Of a stretch of DNA of 64,000 nt, positions 52,811 through 61,283 are shown one piece after another. The notes under the pieces are model-generated. The model ran no database searches. It had not been told where the DNA came from and saw only the letters and a program-made list of their open reading frames with translations. A program made the translations under genes and the position numbers. Numbering within the stretch: position 1 is the stretch's first letter; each line of letters starts with the position of its first letter. Source of the DNA: CAZEJS01 sp964512645. GTDB taxonomy: Bacteria; Actinomycetota; Geothermincolia; Fen-727; Anoxymicrobiaceae. The DNA lies in assembly GCA_964512645.1 (NCBI GenBank), contig CAZEJS010000009.1, positions 1-64,000 on the forward strand, written 5' to 3'.

Positions 52811-53539
52811 GTGCTCAGGACCGACGGGAGAAGCCCTGACCAGGCGAGGCCGGTCAGGATGACCAGGAACTACATTCCACACGCAGAGGGCTCAGTACTG
52901 ATGGAACTGGGGCGCACGAGGGTAATCTGTGCGGTCACCTTCGAGGAGTCGGCCCCCCGGTTCCTGTCGGGCACGGGGAGAGGCTGGATCACCGCGGAAT
53001 ACTCGATGCTTCCCCGTGCGACGTCGGAGAGGAGCAAACGCGAGGCGGTCGCGGGGCGCCAGGGCGGCAGGACCATGGAGATCCAGAGGCTGATAGGGCG
53101 CTCGTTGAGGGCGGTGACGGACCTGACCGCCTTTCCCGAAAAGACGTTCTACGTCGACTGTGACGTCATAGAGGCCGACGGGGGCACCCGCACGGCGTCG
53201 ATCACCGGGGCGTACGTGGCTCTCAGTGACGCGATCGACACCATGATCGACGAAGGGGCGGTTTCTGAGTCCCCGCTGAGGGGCAACGTGGCCGCGATCA
53301 GCACCGGGGTGGTGAGTGGGGTTCCCTGCCTCGATCTTTGCTTCGAGGAGGATTTCCACGCCGAGGTGGACATGAACCTCGTGGCCAACGATCGCGGCGA
53401 GATTATCGAGATACAGGGCACGTCCGAGCGCAAGCCTCTCTCCCGTGCCGGGCTCGACGCGATGATCGAGCTGGGAATGAAGGGGATCGACGAGCTCGTC
53501 GCCTACCAGAACGCGATCCTCTCCGGCGAACTGGGATGA
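52811..53539 (+). CDS. rph: Ribonuclease PH
   Basis: Phosphorolytic trimming of tRNA 3' ends, 242 residues. Family features include RTDGRSPDQARPV at the N-terminus, GRTRVICAV, EYSMLPRAT and the active-site GTSERKPLSR. GTG 52811 follows AGGAGGTG and matches the usual family start; the open frame from 52766 would add 15 residues. Confidence 0.93.
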   Translation: MLRTDGRSPDQARPVRMTRNYIPHAEGSVLMELGRTRVICAVTFEESAPRFLSGTGRGWITAEYSMLPRATSERSKREAVAGRQGGRTMEIQRLIGRSLRAVTDLTAFPEKTFYVDCDVIEADGGTRTASITGAYVALSDAIDTMIDEGAVSESPLRGNVAAISTGVVSGVPCLDLCFEEDFHAEVDMNLVANDRGEIIEIQGTSERKPLSRAGLDAMIELGMKGIDELVAYQNAILSGELG

Positions 53540-53546
53540 CAAACGG

Positions 53547-54146
53547 GTGAAGATCGTCATTGCCTCGAGGAACCCGGGCAAAATCCGCGAGATACGCCAC
53601 GTGCTCGGGGTTCCCGGCGTCGAGCTCCTCTCGGGCGAAGAGCTTGGGGACTGGCCCGAACCAGATGAGTCCGGCGCCACGTTCGAGGAAAACGCCCTCA
53701 TCAAGGCGCTGGAGCTGATGCGCAGGTTCGGACATGCGGCCCTGGCCGACGATTCCGGGCTGATGGTGGATGCTCTGGGCGGAGAACCGGGGGTGCATTC
53801 CTCGCGCTACGCGGGGCCGGAGGGCGATGCCGGGCGGAACATGGAGAGGTTGCTGCGGGAGATGGAGGGGGTGCCCGAGCGGCGCAGGACCGCCAGGTTC
53901 GTCTGCGTCGTGGCGCTGGTCATGCCCTCAGGGCGCGAGGTTCTCACCCGCGGCACATGCGAGGGCGCGATACTCACCTTCGCCGTGGGCGGCGGGGGGT
54001 TCGGCTACGACCCGGTGTTCAGGCCGGACGGCTTCGATCGTTCGATGGCGGAGCTGTCGCTCGAGGAGAAGAGCGGCATCAGCCACCGCGGCGAAGCGCT
54101 GAGGGCGATGCGGGACGAGATAGGGCGTCTGCTGGAGGGCGCCTGA
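53547..54146 (+). CDS. rdgB: XTP/dITP diphosphatase (Ham1/RdgB)
   Basis: Hydrolyses non-canonical purine triphosphates to monophosphates, keeping them out of nucleic acids. 199 residues: ASRNPGKIREI near the start, ADDSGLMVDAL in the middle, and GFGYDPVF and SHRGEALRAM near the end. GTG 53547 lies eight bases after rph, so the two are cotranscribed. Confidence 0.93.
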   Translation: MKIVIASRNPGKIREIRHVLGVPGVELLSGEELGDWPEPDESGATFEENALIKALELMRRFGHAALADDSGLMVDALGGEPGVHSSRYAGPEGDAGRNMERLLREMEGVPERRRTARFVCVVALVMPSGREVLTRGTCEGAILTFAVGGGGFGYDPVFRPDGFDRSMAELSLEEKSGISHRGEALRAMRDEIGRLLEGA

Positions 54147-54176
54147 GAGTCCGACTCTTCGCGGCCGCCTGCAGCT

Positions 54177-54857
54177 TCAGTGGAGCGCAATGGCCAGCAA
54201 TCCGCCGACCAACGCCGTTACTTCCCTGTCCACGAGCTCGGCGCACCTCGCCATGTCCTCAGGTGTTCCGCTCAGGGGGTCGTGTATCCCGCTGGCCTGG
54301 TAGAAGCAGGGCGCGAAGTGGGTCATCAGTTCCCTGGTGTCCATCTTCACCCCGGGTATCTGCCTGACTTTTTCGCGCGGGATCTCCCGTATCGCGGTGA
54401 CCGCGTTCTCGAGACGCCGGGACAGTTCAGCCGGGTCGGGCCCCCTCGCATCGAGCTCCGGCGCGCCGGCCCCGGGCTCAATCCCACGCTCTTCGAGCAG
54501 CATCTCTATGGCGCCGTTGACCTCGACCAGGGAGTAGCACTTCTCCCTGTTGGCGGGAAATCTGTCTGCCAGCACGTAACATTGCTGGCGGGTCATGGTG
54601 AGCGCGAGGGCCGCCCGGTCCATCATCGCGTCGTCGGCGATCGACGACGAGGACGCGCATGGCGGGACCCCGATGTTCTCGAGCGCCCTGAGGGCCTCCC
54701 TGTGAGGAGGACTCCCCGGTTCGGCTTTGAGACCGCATGATTCGGCGGTGAGGATACCGGAATACCCCTGAAGCATCTCCCGGGAGCGCGCCTCCAGCAC
54801 GGACTCCGCCATCACGCTCCTCATTATGTTCCCGGCGCAGACGAAGAGTATTATCAA
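54177..54857 (-). CDS. Low-molecular-weight protein-tyrosine-phosphatase family protein
   Basis: 226 residues. The phosphate loop FVCAGNIMRSVMAE keeps the catalytic Cys and Arg of C-x5-R, with Met replacing the usual second Cys. A late HDPLSG supplies the possible general-acid Asp. It is longer than the usual 150 residues because of a middle insertion (about 110-165). It could act as a tyrosine phosphatase on polysaccharide or other proteins, or be an arsenate-reductase-like relative. Convergent with rdgB. Confidence 0.78.
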   Translation of the reverse strand: MIILFVCAGNIMRSVMAESVLEARSREMLQGYSGILTAESCGLKAEPGSPPHREALRALENIGVPPCASSSSIADDAMMDRAALALTMTRQQCYVLADRFPANREKCYSLVEVNGAIEMLLEERGIEPGAGAPELDARGPDPAELSRRLENAVTAIREIPREKVRQIPGVKMDTRELMTHFAPCFYQASGIHDPLSGTPEDMARCAELVDREVTALVGGLLAIALH

Positions 54858-54876
54858 CCTGGGGCTCCCGGCGGAC

Positions 54877-55863
54877 TCAGGATTTGCCGTTGGACGGGGC
54901 GGCGAGGACGTTCAGGACCTGGCGATCGACGGAGAGCTTGAACCTGGTGCCGCGAGGATAGAAGAAGACCTCCCCGTCCTCCTGAGACCAGACGTCGTCC
55001 AGCATCTCTATCTCGGCGCTGTCGCAGATGATGCGCTCGACCTGCTTGAACCTGAAGTGCAATCCCCAGATCATCGAGACCGCGGCGATGAGCGACTTGA
55101 GGCCGCTCATGGGTTTGACCAGCGCTATGTGGATGGCGCCGTCGTCCGGCCTCGCGCCGGGGGCGACCTTGAGGTTCTGGCCGTAGGTCTCGATGTTGGC
55201 GTTGAAAATGCCGATGACCTTGCCCTCGTAACTCAGCCCCCCGGCCTTGAAGCGCACCTTGTACAGGTCCATCCCCCGGAAGATGCACCGCGCGGCCACT
55301 TTCAGAGAAGCGTACCAGTAGCCGGGCACACCGAAGCGCTTGTACTTCTGAGAGCGCCTGGCGAGGTCGCCGTCGAGGCCGACCCCGAAGATGTTGCTGC
55401 AGTACTTGACCCGATCCCCGTCGTCCACGTCCACGCGCAGGAGGTCTATCGAGCGGATGTTGAACTCGACCATGGCCTCGAGCGCCTTGTCGATCGACCC
55501 GATGCGCAGCGCGCGGCAGAAGTCGTTGGCGGTGCCGGCGGGCATCGGGACGAGCACCACGTTCTTGTTGGAGCGGGAGAGCATGATGTTGTTTATCACC
55601 TGGTTGATTGCGCCGTCCCCGCCGAAGACCATTATGATCCGGGAGCCGCCGAACCTCTTGGACCAGAACTCCATCGTCTGGCCCACATCGTCCGGGTGGT
55701 CAGTCGAGGTCTCCTCCAGGTTCATTCCCTCGCGGCGTATGAGGCTCCTGACGCTGGACGCTTTCTCGGGCCCGCGCCTGCTCATCGGGTTGACCACGAC
55801 CAGGAGGCGCTCTTCTATGGTCTTTATCCTGTCCACAAGCCGTCGTCGTTCAGGGTTAGTCAT
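54877..55863 (-). CDS. Diacylglycerol kinase family lipid kinase
   Basis: 328 residues of the DagK/YegS family, phosphorylating a lipid such as diacylglycerol at the membrane. VVVNPMSRRG (about 23-32), the nucleotide-binding GGDGAINQVINN, and the PAGTANDFCRAL motif are present. ATG 55863 follows GGAGGG; the long upstream frame is antisense to the GDPD gene. A TATACT box lies upstream at 55890-55895. It is 19 bases upstream of the phosphatase on the same strand. Confidence 0.88.
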   Translation of the reverse strand: MTNPERRRLVDRIKTIEERLLVVVNPMSRRGPEKASSVRSLIRREGMNLEETSTDHPDDVGQTMEFWSKRFGGSRIIMVFGGDGAINQVINNIMLSRSNKNVVLVPMPAGTANDFCRALRIGSIDKALEAMVEFNIRSIDLLRVDVDDGDRVKYCSNIFGVGLDGDLARRSQKYKRFGVPGYWYASLKVAARCIFRGMDLYKVRFKAGGLSYEGKVIGIFNANIETYGQNLKVAPGARPDDGAIHIALVKPMSGLKSLIAAVSMIWGLHFRFKQVERIICDSAEIEMLDDVWSQEDGEVFFYPRGTRFKLSVDRQVLNVLAAPSNGKS

Positions 55864-55889
55864 CTGCAGCCCTCCTCCGGAGGAGTGAA

Positions 55890-55895
55890 AGTATA
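55890..55895 (-). promoter_or_regulatory. -10 box for the lipid kinase gene
   Basis: TATACT on the minus strand, 27 bases before the ATG. The gap also feeds the divergent GDPD gene. Confidence 0.45.
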
Positions 55896-55992
55896 TCATA
55901 CGGGAGGGGCGACGTCGGGTGGGACGGCGCTGCCGGCGCCAGGCGAGGCCCCGAGGGCACGGCACGACCGCGGAGACTCCGGGGGAGGTCCG

Positions 55993-56682
55993 ATGAGGCT
56001 GATCGCGCACCGGGGAGGCAGAGGTTTTGGCACAGACAACACGCTGGAGGCGATGGAGAAGGCGGTGCGCGCGGGCGTCCGCGCGATAGAGATAGATGTC
56101 AGGCGGACCGGGGACGGTGAGCTTGCGATCTGCCACGACGCGACTATCTGGGGACGGCTGGTGAAGAACATGACCTACCAGGAACTCCGGCAGACGTCCC
56201 CGGACAGGCCGCTTTTTCGGGAGGTGCTCGAGGCGCTCGCCGGCTGGGTGGCGTTCAACGTCGAGATAAAAGAGGCCCCGGCCGTAGAAGTCGCCGCACT
56301 CCTGGAGGCGTACGCGGTGGCCGCGGATACCGTCGTGACGTCGTTTGACTGGGACACCATCGGCGATTACAACGAGGCGTGCCCGGGCGCGCTAACGGGT
56401 CATCTGTACAGGATGCCGTATGGCTGGAAGAAGAAGGTCACCAGGTCCAGGCGGATGGGGTGCGGGCTTATCGCGCCGTACTTCAACAGCATCGACGAGG
56501 AGCTCGTCCGTACAGCCCACGCGACCGGTCTCGAGGTCTACGCGTGGACGGTCAACAACGATGGCGATTTCGCCAGGCTGTACGGCTGGGGGGTGGACGC
56601 GGTTATAACCGACCGCTACCTCCACATGGAGGGCCTGCTCGCCAGGCTGGAGACGGGGAAGGGCGACGGTCAACCCGCGTAG
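55993..56682 (+). CDS. Glycerophosphodiester phosphodiesterase
   Basis: 229 residues of the TIM-barrel GDPD family, releasing glycerol-3-phosphate from glycerophosphodiesters. The catalytic HRGG (residues 6-9) and the ExD pair in IEIDV, then HDA, are intact, as are NVEIKE and the late AWTVN. ATG 55993 follows GGGGGAGG. It is divergent from the lipid kinase gene, so the two may serve phospholipid turnover together. Confidence 0.87.
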   Translation: MRLIAHRGGRGFGTDNTLEAMEKAVRAGVRAIEIDVRRTGDGELAICHDATIWGRLVKNMTYQELRQTSPDRPLFREVLEALAGWVAFNVEIKEAPAVEVAALLEAYAVAADTVVTSFDWDTIGDYNEACPGALTGHLYRMPYGWKKKVTRSRRMGCGLIAPYFNSIDEELVRTAHATGLEVYAWTVNNDGDFARLYGWGVDAVITDRYLHMEGLLARLETGKGDGQPA

Positions 56683-56798
56683 CCGCCGGGGCGCAGCACG
56701 GCCGGGTCCGGAATGCGAATGTAATCACTGGCGCTGGCGCGCGCCCGCGTCTTCGAAGGCTTCAGCCTGGAGGGCGGCGTCGAGGGCGCCCGTCCGGC

Positions 56799-57959
56799 TC
56801 AGACCCTGTGCGCGCCGTCACCCGGGCCGGTTATCACGAATTCAGCGTCGTAGTGCGTGGCCTGCCAGTAGAAGCCCGGCACCCTGCGGAGGTATCTCTC
56901 GACGTTATCCGCCTTGACCAGGGCGACCACGCACCCGCCGAATCCGGCTCCGGTCATGCGGCACCCCAGGACTCCCTGCTGCTCGAGGGATATCTCCTGC
57001 AGCGCGTCCAGCTCAGGGCTGGAGACCTCGTAGAGGTCACGCAGCGACTCGTGGGAGCGGTTCATCAGGTGCCCGAGGGTCTTGGCGTCGCCGCGCTCCA
57101 GGCAGCGGGCCGCTTCCTCGACCCGCGTGTTCTCGAAGATCACGTGCTCGGCCCGCCTGGCCAGCACCTCCGGGATGGCGTACCGCGCCCGCTCGAATTC
57201 GCTGATAGTGATGTCCGCCAGGCTCTCCCTGTGGCCCAGTTTGGCGGAGAGTTCCTCCAGGGCCCGGGCGCACTCGTGCCGCCTGGTGTTGTATTCGGAG
57301 GTCGCCAGGGTGCGTTTAACGCCCGTGTGGCCAATAACCACCACTACGTCCCTGATATTGAAGGGGACGTACCGGAAATCCATCGTCCCGCAGTTCAACA
57401 GGATGGCATGTCCTTTCTTGCCGTAAGCCACGGTGAACTGGTCCATGACGCCGCAGAAGACACCCACGAAATCGTTCTCGGCCCGCCTTCCCACCTTCAC
57501 CTCGTCGGAGGCGGACAACTCGCAGCCCAGGCTGCGGAAGCCCAGCGCGGTCACGATCTCGATCGAAGCCGAAGACGAGAGCCCGGAGTCCAGGGGCAGG
57601 TCGCCGAAATACAGCGCGTCGAAAGGAGGCAGGTCCGGGCACTGCCGGCGGGCGAACTTGTAGACACCGCGGACGTAATCGGCCCAGTCGCTCTGCTTCT
57701 GGATGTCGTCGGGGAGTATCCGGGCGTCGAGGTCAACGTTCTCGGAGTACAGCCGTGCCGGCGGGAGCTCCGACTTGCGTATCAACATGTAGTTGCCCTG
57801 CTCGATGGCGATCGGCAGCACGTACCCGCCGTTGTAGTCGGTGTGTTCGCCGATGAGGTTCACCCTGCCCGGCGCGAAGTAGGTGTCTATTGTCCCGCCG
57901 CGGCCGAAGCGGGACTCGAATTCCAGCAGCCTCTTTCCGATTTCGGATGTGTCTAACAA
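56799..57959 (-). CDS. galK: Galactokinase
   Basis: ATP-dependent phosphorylation of galactose to galactose-1-phosphate, 386 residues. The GHMP-kinase signature is intact: GRVNLIGEHTDYNGG near the start, LDSGLSSSASIE in the phosphate loop, and MTGAGFGGCVVAL near the end. TTG 57959 is the start. A perfect TATAAT lies 73 bases upstream. Confidence 0.93.
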   Translation of the reverse strand: MLDTSEIGKRLLEFESRFGRGGTIDTYFAPGRVNLIGEHTDYNGGYVLPIAIEQGNYMLIRKSELPPARLYSENVDLDARILPDDIQKQSDWADYVRGVYKFARRQCPDLPPFDALYFGDLPLDSGLSSSASIEIVTALGFRSLGCELSASDEVKVGRRAENDFVGVFCGVMDQFTVAYGKKGHAILLNCGTMDFRYVPFNIRDVVVVIGHTGVKRTLATSEYNTRRHECARALEELSAKLGHRESLADITISEFERARYAIPEVLARRAEHVIFENTRVEEAARCLERGDAKTLGHLMNRSHESLRDLYEVSSPELDALQEISLEQQGVLGCRMTGAGFGGCVVALVKADNVERYLRRVPGFYWQATHYDAEFVITGPGDGAHRV

Positions 57960-58031
57960 CGGATCTCCCGGGGTCCATGCTCGGGCGGGTAACGGAGCGC
58001 CCCCTCCCGTGTCTCTTCAACGGTCGCCTCT

Positions 58032-58037
58032 ATTATA
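58032..58037 (-). promoter_or_regulatory. -10 box for galK
   Basis: TATAAT on the minus strand between galT and galK, so galK may be made separately from the operon before it. Confidence 0.5.
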
Positions 58038-58070
58038 GGGCATGAAGCCGCGGCCGGAGGCGGGTGGCTG

Positions 58071-59045
58071 CTACTGAAGCGATGCCAGTTGCTCGCGCAC
58101 CAGCGGCCTCAGTTCGGCCGCCTTGTCCTCCGGGCTGGTGTCGTTGATCGTCGCCCAGGCGCCGGTCTCGCTGGACGCGTTGAACTTCAGCTTGTCCCTG
58201 GCGCGCATCGGAGGGTAGAACTCGATGTGAAAATGGTTGTACGGGTATTCCGCCCCGTCCGTCGGGTCCTGGTGCATGCACATCATGTACGGGAACGGTA
58301 CCCCGAAGAGCGCGTCGTACGCTCCGGTTACGCACTTCAGCGCCTTCGCGAGCCCGCGCTTCCGCTCGCCGCTCATCCGCGGCAGCGAGCCCGTGTGGTC
58401 CGTGGGGAGTACGTACACCTGGTAAGGGAACTCGGCGAACGGGGGCACGAAGGCGACGAAGCCGTCAGAGTCGTAGACGACCCTCCGGCCGTCGTCGCGC
58501 TCGCGGGCGATGAGGTCGCAGAAGAGGCAGCGGCCGTGCGCGGCGTAGTGTTCCGAGGCGCTGGCGAGCTCCACCTGTACCTTCAGCGGCATGAAGGAGT
58601 AGGCGTATATCTGGCCGTGGGGGTGGTGCATGGTCACACCGACCTCTTCGCCCCGGTTCTCGAAGATGAAGACGTAGTCGATGCCCTCGATGGCGCCCAG
58701 TTCTTCGTACCGCTGCGCCCAGTGCTCCACGAGCTTCGTTATGTGGTCGAGCGGGAGTTCGGGCAGCGTTATGTCGTGCCTGGGTGAATAGAGCGTGACC
58801 TCGCAGTGCCCGTACGCCGGCCTCACCGGGATCAGGTCGTCCCCGGTGACGTCCGGCCGCCCGGGTTCGAGCTCGAGGGACGGGAAATCGTTTGGGTAGG
58901 CGTAGATGTCGAAGTCGTCCGGAACCCTGCCGGAGCCGGGGCAGAACGGGCACCGGACGCTGGAGTCGAGCAGGGGCCTGTTCTGCCGGTGCGAGGACAT
59001 GATGACCCAGGTTCGCAGTATTGGGTTCCAGCGTAGCTCGGCCAC
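58071..59045 (-). CDS. galT: Galactose-1-phosphate uridylyltransferase
   Basis: Exchanges UMP between UDP-glucose and galactose-1-phosphate, 324 residues. CPFCPGS binds zinc (about 32-38), HHPHGQ carries the nucleophilic His (about 140-145), and YNHFHIEFYPP lies near the end. The start is ATG 59045, six bases after the ABC permease stop. With galK it forms part of the Leloir pathway; galE is not in the window. Confidence 0.93.
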   Translation of the reverse strand: MAELRWNPILRTWVIMSSHRQNRPLLDSSVRCPFCPGSGRVPDDFDIYAYPNDFPSLELEPGRPDVTGDDLIPVRPAYGHCEVTLYSPRHDITLPELPLDHITKLVEHWAQRYEELGAIEGIDYVFIFENRGEEVGVTMHHPHGQIYAYSFMPLKVQVELASASEHYAAHGRCLFCDLIARERDDGRRVVYDSDGFVAFVPPFAEFPYQVYVLPTDHTGSLPRMSGERKRGLAKALKCVTGAYDALFGVPFPYMMCMHQDPTDGAEYPYNHFHIEFYPPMRARDKLKFNASSETGAWATINDTSPEDKAAELRPLVREQLASLQ

Positions 59046-59051
59046 GGAGCA

Positions 59052-60161
59052 TCACTCCCAGCGGAACAGCTTGACGGCTGCCGCGAAACAGGCCAGCCCC
59101 ATGCCGGCGAGGATGATTGTGTCCAGCCAGATGTCTCCGGGGCCCTTGCCCTGGACCATGACTTTGCGGAGCGCGTCCCCGAGGTAGTAGAGGGGAAGGC
59201 ACCTGGCGATCACCGCGAGGAAAGGCGGCATTATCGACAGCGGGAAGAAGACCCCGGAGAGAAACATCATCGGGAAGGCTATGGCGTTGGACGCCATCTC
59301 CGCGGTCTTGAGCGTTTTCGCGACCGAGGCCACCAGGAAGCCCAGGGCCAGAAAAGCCGCCGAGCCCAGGATGACGACGAACACGATGAAGAACCAGTTG
59401 CCGTGGATGCGGACCCGGAAGACGGCCCATCCGACAAGCAGCAGGAGCGCCGCCTGGACGAGAGACATGATCAGCGCCGAGGCGATCTCGCTGCCGAGGA
59501 ACCGGGACAGGGGCAGGGGCGAGACCTTGACCCTCCTGAGTATCCCTTTCTCCCGGTACTGGACGAAGGCAAGGCTCAGGCCGAGCAGTCCGGAGGTCAT
59601 GAGTGTCATCGCCAGGATGCCCGGCACGATGAAATCGACGTACCTGAGGTCGCTGGAAGTGACCGCCTTCTCGGTCACCTTGACGATATCGTCCGGGCTT
59701 ATAACGTTCGGCGCGAACCGCCTGGCCATGCCCACGGCTATCTCTCCCATTACCTGGCGGAGGACGCTGCCGGTTACTTCCGACACCGTCATGCTCGATT
59801 TGTCGACGTAGATGGTGGCGCTTCCCGGGCGCTGGTTCTCCAGCGAGGCCTCGAAACCCCTGTCCAGCACCAGGACCGCGTTCAACCTGCCGTCGGAGAG
59901 CTTTCTCTTGAGGTCTCCTTCTCTGCCGGTGGTGACGTCGAACGCCTCGATCTTTCTCAAGCTCGAGACGATCGCCCCGGTCACGGCGCTGTTGTCGAGG
60001 TCCGCAACCCCCAGGCTGATGTTCGCGTTCCCCGACCTGCCGAACACCGAGCCCAGCAGGAGCATCAGCAGCACCGGGAACAGGAACATCCAGAAGAGGG
60101 CGACCTTCTCCCGGCAGGTCATCTTCAGGCTGGCGCCCAGGAACTTGAGGAACCGCTTCAC
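59052..60161 (-). CDS. ABC-2 type transporter permease
   Basis: 369 residues. An N-terminal membrane helix (about 20-42) is followed by an extracytoplasmic domain (about 50-175) and five helices (about 180-365), the ABC-2/YhgE-like exporter layout. GTG 60161 overlaps the ATPase stop (GTGA) and follows AGGAGG, so the two are cotranslated. The substrate is unknown; drug, lipid or polysaccharide export are all possible. Confidence 0.87.
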   Translation of the reverse strand: MKRFLKFLGASLKMTCREKVALFWMFLFPVLLMLLLGSVFGRSGNANISLGVADLDNSAVTGAIVSSLRKIEAFDVTTGREGDLKRKLSDGRLNAVLVLDRGFEASLENQRPGSATIYVDKSSMTVSEVTGSVLRQVMGEIAVGMARRFAPNVISPDDIVKVTEKAVTSSDLRYVDFIVPGILAMTLMTSGLLGLSLAFVQYREKGILRRVKVSPLPLSRFLGSEIASALIMSLVQAALLLLVGWAVFRVRIHGNWFFIVFVVILGSAAFLALGFLVASVAKTLKTAEMASNAIAFPMMFLSGVFFPLSIMPPFLAVIARCLPLYYLGDALRKVMVQGKGPGDIWLDTIILAGMGLACFAAAVKLFRWE

Positions 60162-61072
60162 GAACGGATCCTCCTGCCGGTGATCTTCAGGAAGACGTCC
60201 TCCAGGGAAGCTCTCTTCATCGTCACCTCGTCGGCCCGGGCCCCGCCCTGATAAGCCGCCGCGAATATCCCGACGAGCGTTTCCTGGGGGGACATCGTGG
60301 TGACGGTGTACTCCCCGCCGCCGCCGCGCACGGCCTCGACGCCGGAGATCCCGGCGACCGCCCCGTCCTCCAGCGGGGGAGTCAGCCTGAAGGAGATGTT
60401 GCTCCCCGGCGCGTAGCGGTCTATCAGCTCGCCGGGCCTGCCCAGAGCGATGATCCTGCCCTGGTCCATGACCGCCACGCGGTCGCACAGGCGCTCGGCC
60501 TCTTCGATGTAGTGCGAAGTTATGACGACAGTCTTCTCCGCCGAGCGGAGCCCTTCGACTATCTCCCAGATGTTGCGCCGCGCCTGCGGATCGAGCCCCG
60601 TGGTCGGCTCGTCGAGGAAGATTATCTTAGGGTCGTTCACCAGCGCCAGTGCGATGGAAACCCGCTTGTGCTGGCCCCCGGACAGTTCCGCGAGCATGCT
60701 GTCACGCCTGTCCTTCAGCCCGACTGTCTCCAGCAGCGTCTCCGGGTCCAGTCGTGTCGCGTAGAAAGATCCGAAGAGGTCCATGGTTTCGAATACCGTG
60801 AGGTTGTCGAAAAACACGGTGGTCTGAAGCTGGACCCCTATCAGCTCCTTGATCTTCCTGGAGTCCCGTCGCACGTCCAGGCCATCGACCAGGATTTCCC
60901 CCGAATCGGGCTCGCGCAGGGTCTCGATCATCTCCAGCGTGGTCGTCTTTCCCGCGCCGTTGGGGCCGAGGATGCCGAACACCTCCCGGTCGCGCACCTC
61001 GAAGGAGACGCCGTCGACCGCCGCCAGTGCGCCGTAGCTCTTGTTAAGGTCGGTAACGCTTATCGCAGGCAA
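60158..61072 (-). CDS. ABC transporter ATP-binding protein
   Basis: 304 residues of the ABC-2 exporter class. Walker A GPNGAGKTT (about 36-44), signature LSGGQHKRVSIALAL (about 132-146), Walker B IIFLDEPTTGLDP and the H-loop ITSHYIEEAE are all present, with a C-terminal extension of about 80 residues typical of exporters. TTG 61072 follows AAAGGA; the longer frame upstream is not protein-like. First gene of an operon with the permease and galT. Confidence 0.92.
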   Translation of the reverse strand: MPAISVTDLNKSYGALAAVDGVSFEVRDREVFGILGPNGAGKTTTLEMIETLREPDSGEILVDGLDVRRDSRKIKELIGVQLQTTVFFDNLTVFETMDLFGSFYATRLDPETLLETVGLKDRRDSMLAELSGGQHKRVSIALALVNDPKIIFLDEPTTGLDPQARRNIWEIVEGLRSAEKTVVITSHYIEEAERLCDRVAVMDQGRIIALGRPGELIDRYAPGSNISFRLTPPLEDGAVAGISGVEAVRGGGGEYTVTTMSPQETLVGIFAAAYQGGARADEVTMKRASLEDVFLKITGRRIRS

Positions 61073-61241
61073 GATGTGTCCTTTCGTCCCCGGGTGCCAG
61101 AAGCCGGGATTCAACAGAAAGGATATCACGCGGCGCCCGTCGTTCAAACGAAACCCCTCCCGGAATCCCGGGTGCCTTGCAGGGCGCTCCGGTGAGCGCG
61201 GAACGATGCTCCCGGGGGGGTCGTGTTCGGTGGCAATCGGG

Positions 61242-61247
61242 TACAAT
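61242..61247 (+). promoter_or_regulatory. -10 box for the aldehyde ferredoxin oxidoreductase gene
   Basis: TACAAT, about 37 bases before the ATG at 61284. The -35 is unclear. Confidence 0.4.
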
Positions 61248-61283
61248 ATGTCTGCCCTTGCCCTATCCCGAGGAGGCGTCTGA